Positions 20,172 to 23,727 of a stretch of DNA of 23,727 nucleotides are shown here, piece after piece; position 1 is the first letter of the stretch; each line of letters opens with the position of its first letter. Under the pieces are notes generated by a model. That model saw only the letters and a program-made list of their open reading frames with translations, did not search any database and was not told the origin of the DNA. The position numbers were made by a program, and so were the translations under genes. The DNA comes from UKL13-2 sp043744255. Lineage in GTDB: Bacteria > Pseudomonadota > Gammaproteobacteria > Burkholderiales > Usitatibacteraceae. The DNA lies in contig JAYTVA010000056.1 of NCBI GenBank assembly GCA_043744255.1, positions 1-23,727 on the forward strand. The letters are read 5' to 3'.

Positions 20172-21767
20172 ATGTCCCATCAAGTCCTCGCGCGCAAATG
20201 GCGGCCCCGCAACTTCGTTGATGTGGTGGGGCAAGAGCATGTGGTACGCGCGTTGGCGAATGCGTTGGATAGTGGCCGCATTCATCACGCTTATCTATTT
20301 ACTGGTACGCGCGGCGTCGGCAAAACCACTCTGGCGCGCATTCTTGCGAAGGCCTTGAACTGCCTCGGTGCAGATGGTAACGGCGGCATCACCTCCAAAC
20401 CGTGCGGCGTGTGTTCGGCGTGCATGGACATCGACGCGGGTCGCTTCGTTGATTTGCTGGAAGTCGATGCAGCCACCAATACCAAGGTCGATGAAATGCG
20501 CGAATTGCTTGAAACAGCACAGTACGCGCCGGTTTCGGGACGGTACAAGGTTTACATCATCGACGAAGTGCACATGCTGTCTAAATCCGCGTTCAACGCA
20601 ATGTTGAAAACGCTGGAAGAGCCGCCGGGGCATGTGGAATTTATTTTGGCGACGACTGACCCGCAAAAATTGCCGATCACGGTGTTGTCGCGCTGCCTGC
20701 AATTTAATCTAAAAAATTTGCCGCCTGCGTTGTTGGCGACGCATCTCGCCAATATTTTGCAGGTCGAGAAAATCCCGTTTGAGACGGCCGCGCTTGATTT
20801 GCTCGGCCGTGCGGGCGAGGGCAGTGCGCGCGATTCGCTGTCACTGCTCGATCAGGCGATTGCGTATGGCGCGGGCGAAGTGAAGGCCGCGCAGGTTGCT
20901 ACGATGTTGGGCATGCTCGATCAAACGTATTTGTTTTCGATGTTGGCGCATCTTGCGAATGCTGATGCGAAAGCGTTGCTAGCCGAGATCAACGCGCTTG
21001 CGGAGCGCAGTGTGTCGTTTGATTCGACGCTGAAAGAGTTGGCCGGTGTGTTAGCGAAAATTGCCTTGGTGCAAAGCGCGGGCGAGGATGCCGTTGAAGG
21101 TGTCGACGCCGCGCAAATTGTCGCGACAGCGGCGAGTTTGTCGACAGACGATGTGCAACTTTTTTATCAAATCGCGCTGCTCGGTCGTCGTGATTTGGCG
21201 TTGGCTCCGGACGAGCAATCGGGCTTCACGATGACGATGCTGCGGATGTTGGCGTTCAAGCGTGGTGCTTCCGGAGCGCACGTGGATGTTGCCGCAGTGC
21301 AGTCCAAAACATCAGTATCCACGGGCGTTGCCAAGGCATCGCCCGCCAGCGCTGTGGTGGTCAACAACGCGGCAGCAAGCGCTTTTTCCGGTGACTGGCC
21401 CGCGTTTGTGACACAACAAAATTTCTCCGGCATGGCCGGCATGTTGGCAAAGCAATGTGAATTCAAATCGTGGCAGGGCGGCGTGCTGGAACTCACCGTC
21501 GCCGATCAACACAAGCACCTGACTGCGAAGCCGTACCAAGACAAATTGAAAGCCGCGTTGCAACCGATCATTGGTGAAAATTTGCGTCTCAACATCACCA
21601 TTGGCCAAGTTGCAGGCGTGACGGTCGCGGCGAACGAAACCCGCGTGCGCTCGCAGCAGCAGGCGGAAGCCGAGGCCGCAATTGATGCCGACCCGTTTGT
21701 ACGAAGTCTTCAACAGGATTTCGGTGCCGAGATTGACCGCGCCGCGATTCGCCCCGCACATCCTTAA
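20172..21767 (+). CDS. dnaX: DNA polymerase III subunits gamma/tau
   Basis: 531 residues from ATG 20172, where the family's invariant start MSHQVLARKWRP begins; the frame is open further upstream, but that part reads through the SRP RNA and repeat. Walker A GTRGVGKT is at 45-52, the zinc cysteines are 64, 78, 81 and 84, Walker B IIDEVHML is at about 129-136, and the SRC arginine-finger motif is at 173-175. This is the clamp-loader ATPase that loads the beta clamp. The protein is shorter than E. coli tau (643), mainly in the linker and C-terminal part. I saw no A-AAA-AAG slippery heptamer near the end of the gamma region, so a frameshift product is not evident. It is followed by ybaB and recR in the common order. 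Confidence 0.96.
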   Translation: MSHQVLARKWRPRNFVDVVGQEHVVRALANALDSGRIHHAYLFTGTRGVGKTTLARILAKALNCLGADGNGGITSKPCGVCSACMDIDAGRFVDLLEVDAATNTKVDEMRELLETAQYAPVSGRYKVYIIDEVHMLSKSAFNAMLKTLEEPPGHVEFILATTDPQKLPITVLSRCLQFNLKNLPPALLATHLANILQVEKIPFETAALDLLGRAGEGSARDSLSLLDQAIAYGAGEVKAAQVATMLGMLDQTYLFSMLAHLANADAKALLAEINALAERSVSFDSTLKELAGVLAKIALVQSAGEDAVEGVDAAQIVATAASLSTDDVQLFYQIALLGRRDLALAPDEQSGFTMTMLRMLAFKRGASGAHVDVAAVQSKTSVSTGVAKASPASAVVVNNAAASAFSGDWPAFVTQQNFSGMAGMLAKQCEFKSWQGGVLELTVADQHKHLTAKPYQDKLKAALQPIIGENLRLNITIGQVAGVTVAANETRVRSQQQAEAEAAIDADPFVRSLQQDFGAEIDRAAIRPAHP

Positions 21768-21788
21768 ACTTTTATTTGGAGCACAGAC

Positions 21789-22115
21789 ATGATCCCCAAA
21801 GGCGGACTCGGCGCGCTGATGAAACAGGCGCAGCAAATGCAAGAAAACATGAAGAAGACGCAAGATCAATTGGCGTTGATCGAAGTCGAAGGCCAATCGG
21901 GCGACGGCATGGTCAAAGTGGTGATGACTTGTCACACCGACGTGAAGCGCGTGTCGATTGATCCTAGCGTGATGGACGACAAAGAAATGCTGGAAGATTT
22001 GATCGCGGCCGCGATGAACGATGGCGTGCGCAAGGCACAAGCCACGTCATCCGAAAAAATGGCAGGCTTCTCGCAGGGCATGCAAATGCCGCCCGGCTTC
22101 AAGCTGCCGTTTTAA
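21789..22115 (+). CDS. ybaB: YbaB/EbfC nucleoid-associated protein
   Basis: 108 residues, full length. The N-terminal helix GLGALMKQAQQMQENMKK, the strand block IEVEGQSGDGMVKVVMTC, and the Met/Pro-rich tail GMQMPPGFKLPF are typical. It is a dimeric DNA-binding protein of the nucleoid, nearly always beside dnaX and recR. GGAG about 8 nt upstream sets the ATG at 21789. It starts 21 bp after dnaX ends. Confidence 0.95.
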   Translation: MIPKGGLGALMKQAQQMQENMKKTQDQLALIEVEGQSGDGMVKVVMTCHTDVKRVSIDPSVMDDKEMLEDLIAAAMNDGVRKAQATSSEKMAGFSQGMQMPPGFKLPF

Positions 22116-22121
22116 TTTTTG

Positions 22122-22721
22122 ATGCGCCCGCCATCGAGTCTTGATGCGCTGATCGAGGCGCTCCGTTGTTTGCCCGGCGTGGGGCCAAAGTCCGCGCAGC
22201 GTATGGCTTACCACCTGTTGCAGCGCGATCAGCAGGGCGCAATGCGCTTGTCTAGTGCGATGCAAAAGGCGGTGGAGCGCGTGCGGCATTGCGGCATGTG
22301 TAACACGTTTACCGAAGCAGAAATTTGCGAAATTTGCGTTTCAGCGAAACGTGACAAAACCATTCTTTGCGTGGTCGAAACGCCCGGCGATTTGCTGATG
22401 ATGGAACAGACGCAAACCTATCGCGGCATGTACTTTGTGTTGATGGGTCGCCTGTCACCGCTCGATGGCATCGGCCCGAAAGAAATTCATCTGGATCGCC
22501 TGCTGCGGCGCGCGGGCGACGGGCTTATTAAAGAAGTCATTCTCGCCACCAACTTCACCGTCGAAGGTGAAGCCACCGCGCATTACGTGAGCGAGATGCT
22601 CGGCGAGCAGGGTATCAAGGTCACACGGATTGCGCGTGGGCTGCCTGTTGGCGGCGAGCTAGAGCATGTCGATAGCGGCACGCTGGCGCAGGCGCTGATC
22701 GAGCGGCGGAGCGTTTCTTAA
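22122..22721 (+). CDS. recR: Recombination mediator RecR
   Basis: 199 residues from ATG 22122, six bases past the ybaB stop; an in-frame TTG just before it is less likely. The N-terminal helix-hairpin-helix is LPGVGPKSAQRMAYHLL (17-33). The zinc finger is C57-x2-C60 and C69-x2-C72. The Toprim domain follows with VVETPGDLLMMEQ and ATNFTVEGEATAHY. With RecO it helps load RecA on gapped DNA. No Shine-Dalgarno is visible, so translation is probably coupled to ybaB. Its 3' end overlaps the convergent membrane protein gene by 4 bp. Confidence 0.96.
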   Translation: MRPPSSLDALIEALRCLPGVGPKSAQRMAYHLLQRDQQGAMRLSSAMQKAVERVRHCGMCNTFTEAEICEICVSAKRDKTILCVVETPGDLLMMEQTQTYRGMYFVLMGRLSPLDGIGPKEIHLDRLLRRAGDGLIKEVILATNFTVEGEATAHYVSEMLGEQGIKVTRIARGLPVGGELEHVDSGTLAQALIERRSVS

Positions 22722-23338
22722 CTCGCGGGCGCGGGCGTGCCTGAGAATAAATCGGTGATGCGCTTCACCACAAATTTGATGAAGCGCCACAGCTTCGGTA
22801 TCAGCCAAATCGCCAATAAAATAAATAAAATCAGCGCGCCCAAAAACACGACGGGATGCGTGAACGCCAGCCACAGTCCACCGATCACCGCCGCTTCTTC
22901 GGTGACGGACGCCACCCAATTGCTCACCGGCTCAGGCGACGTGTTGATCGCCGCACGGCTACCCGCCTTCATGAAATGGGTACCCGCCGTGATGGTGCCA
23001 CCAAGCAGACCTGCGACGACCGCCCAAGCCGCGCCGTCGCCTTCGCCGATCACGCCCGCCGCAAGCAGCGCACCCGCAGGAATGCGAATGAAGGTGTGAA
23101 TCGCATCCCACACAGAATCTAGTCCCGGAATCTTGTCGGCGAAGGTTTCGATGAACACCAATACGCCGGACGCGGCGATCACGAGCGGGTGGCCGAGCAC
23201 TTGTAGATACGATGGCAGCGACCAACCAAACCAGTGGAAGTGTCCCGTCAGTCCGACGAGAAACAACACGATGTATAGGCGCAGGCCGCTTGCCCACGAA
23301 AGCCCACCGGCGATGGCGATACTAGCGAGTTGATCCAT
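22718..23338 (-). CDS. DUF4126-like integral membrane protein
   Basis: 206 residues, with about four to five hydrophobic segments. The N-terminus ASIAIAGGLSWASGLRLYIV and the region IPGLDSVWDAIHTFIRIPAG match the DUF4126 family as I remember it. The function of the family is not known. AAGGAA precedes ATG 23338. A perfect TTGACA lies upstream (23375-23370), but no convincing -10 follows at 17 bp. It is convergent with recR and divergent from the tRNA promoter. Confidence 0.8.
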   Translation of the reverse strand: MDQLASIAIAGGLSWASGLRLYIVLFLVGLTGHFHWFGWSLPSYLQVLGHPLVIAASGVLVFIETFADKIPGLDSVWDAIHTFIRIPAGALLAAGVIGEGDGAAWAVVAGLLGGTITAGTHFMKAGSRAAINTSPEPVSNWVASVTEEAAVIGGLWLAFTHPVVFLGALILFILLAIWLIPKLWRFIKFVVKRITDLFSGTPAPAS

Positions 23339-23438
23339 GTTGAATTCCTTTGCTGAAGTGATCGCGCAATGTCAAAAAAGTTCGGCACCAAACACCAGAC
23401 AACTTTACCCAATGTTGAACGAAAAAGCGCAGAAGTTG

Positions 23439-23467
23439 TTGACCAAGTATTTAAAAGCTGCCATAAT
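23439..23467 (+). promoter_or_regulatory. Strong sigma-70 promoter for the tRNA (and probably rRNA) unit
   Basis: TTGACC (23439-23444) and CATAAT (23462-23467) are 17 bp apart, with an AT-rich flank upstream, typical of stable RNA promoters. Transcription would start near 23474, leaving about 68 nt of leader before the tRNA. The rest of the gap from 23339 shows nothing else clear. Confidence 0.6.
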
Positions 23468-23541
23468 TGACCTTCTTCGTGATTCGTAGAAATACTGTTG
23501 TGAAGCGCAATTCGGTAGGTTCGTGGCCGTGATTTTTCGGG

Positions 23542-23619
<78 letters not shown>

Positions 23620-23631
23620 CTCGATTTGCAA

Positions 23632-23644
23632 CGCTCTTTAAAAA
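23632..23644 (+). promoter_or_regulatory. boxA-like rRNA antitermination site
   Basis: CGCTCTTTAAAAA closely resembles the NusB/NusE-binding boxA of rRNA leaders (E. coli TGCTCTTTAACA), and the following ggacaaccgattaaggtggg resembles the spacer that precedes 16S rRNA in betaproteobacteria. It begins 13 nt after the tRNA and suggests that 16S rRNA starts beyond the right edge. Confidence 0.55.
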
Positions 23645-23727
23645 TTTGGACAACCGATTAAGGTGGGTACGGTGTATGTAGGGTACCTGGTTGGATGCGA
23701 TGGGTTCATGTTGGCGCAAGCCGGCGT

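Overview
The window looks like a betaproteobacterial chromosome segment, probably Burkholderiales. The basis is a moderately GC-rich coding style, a Bug-type (TctC) binding protein, the dnaX-ybaB-recR block, a selenoneine (sen) locus of the kind described in Variovorax, and an initiator tRNA followed by an rRNA-leader-like boxA. No genus can be fixed from the sequence alone.

Region 1 (1-12760, minus strand) reads leftward as one long gene train of twelve genes. In transcription order it encodes an iron-type ABC solute-binding protein, a NiCoT nickel/cobalt permease, an IclR regulator, a 2Fe-2S/FAD oxygenase-type reductase, an EutA-like reactivase ATPase with a His-rich N-terminus, a class II aldolase, a two-domain ABC permease, an ABC ATPase, a ThDP enzyme, a beta-hydroxyacid dehydrogenase, a cupin, and the start of an unknown gene cut by the window edge. 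Genes mostly abut or overlap. The only sizeable gap (6372-6494) carries a candidate internal promoter and a perfect 14-bp palindrome.

Region 2 (12761-16508, plus strand) diverges from region 1. It encodes a bicupin dioxygenase-like protein, a TRIP13/Pch2-like AAA+ ATPase with a His-rich C-terminal tail, a Bug-type binding protein and a hypothetical protein. Between the regions, two back-to-back promoters share their -35 area, and two GTTC-N8/9-GAAC sites lie over them, so one regulator (plausibly the IclR protein) could control both arms. The combination of a metal importer, two different His-tailed ATPases, two related cupins and an electron-transfer reductase suggests an undescribed metal-dependent catabolic system with its own maturation or repair machinery. 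Its substrate, its metal and possibly its main oxygenase (left of position 1) are not visible.

Region 3 (16699-19894) is a selenoneine locus: selD/senC and senB on the minus strand and senA divergent on the plus strand, with only 20 bp between the senB and senA start codons.

Region 4 (19895-23727) is housekeeping: 4.5S SRP RNA, a small GC-rich palindromic element, dnaX, ybaB and recR, a convergent DUF4126-like membrane protein gene, then a strong promoter, initiator tRNA-Met and a boxA-like motif that probably leads into an rRNA operon beyond the right edge.
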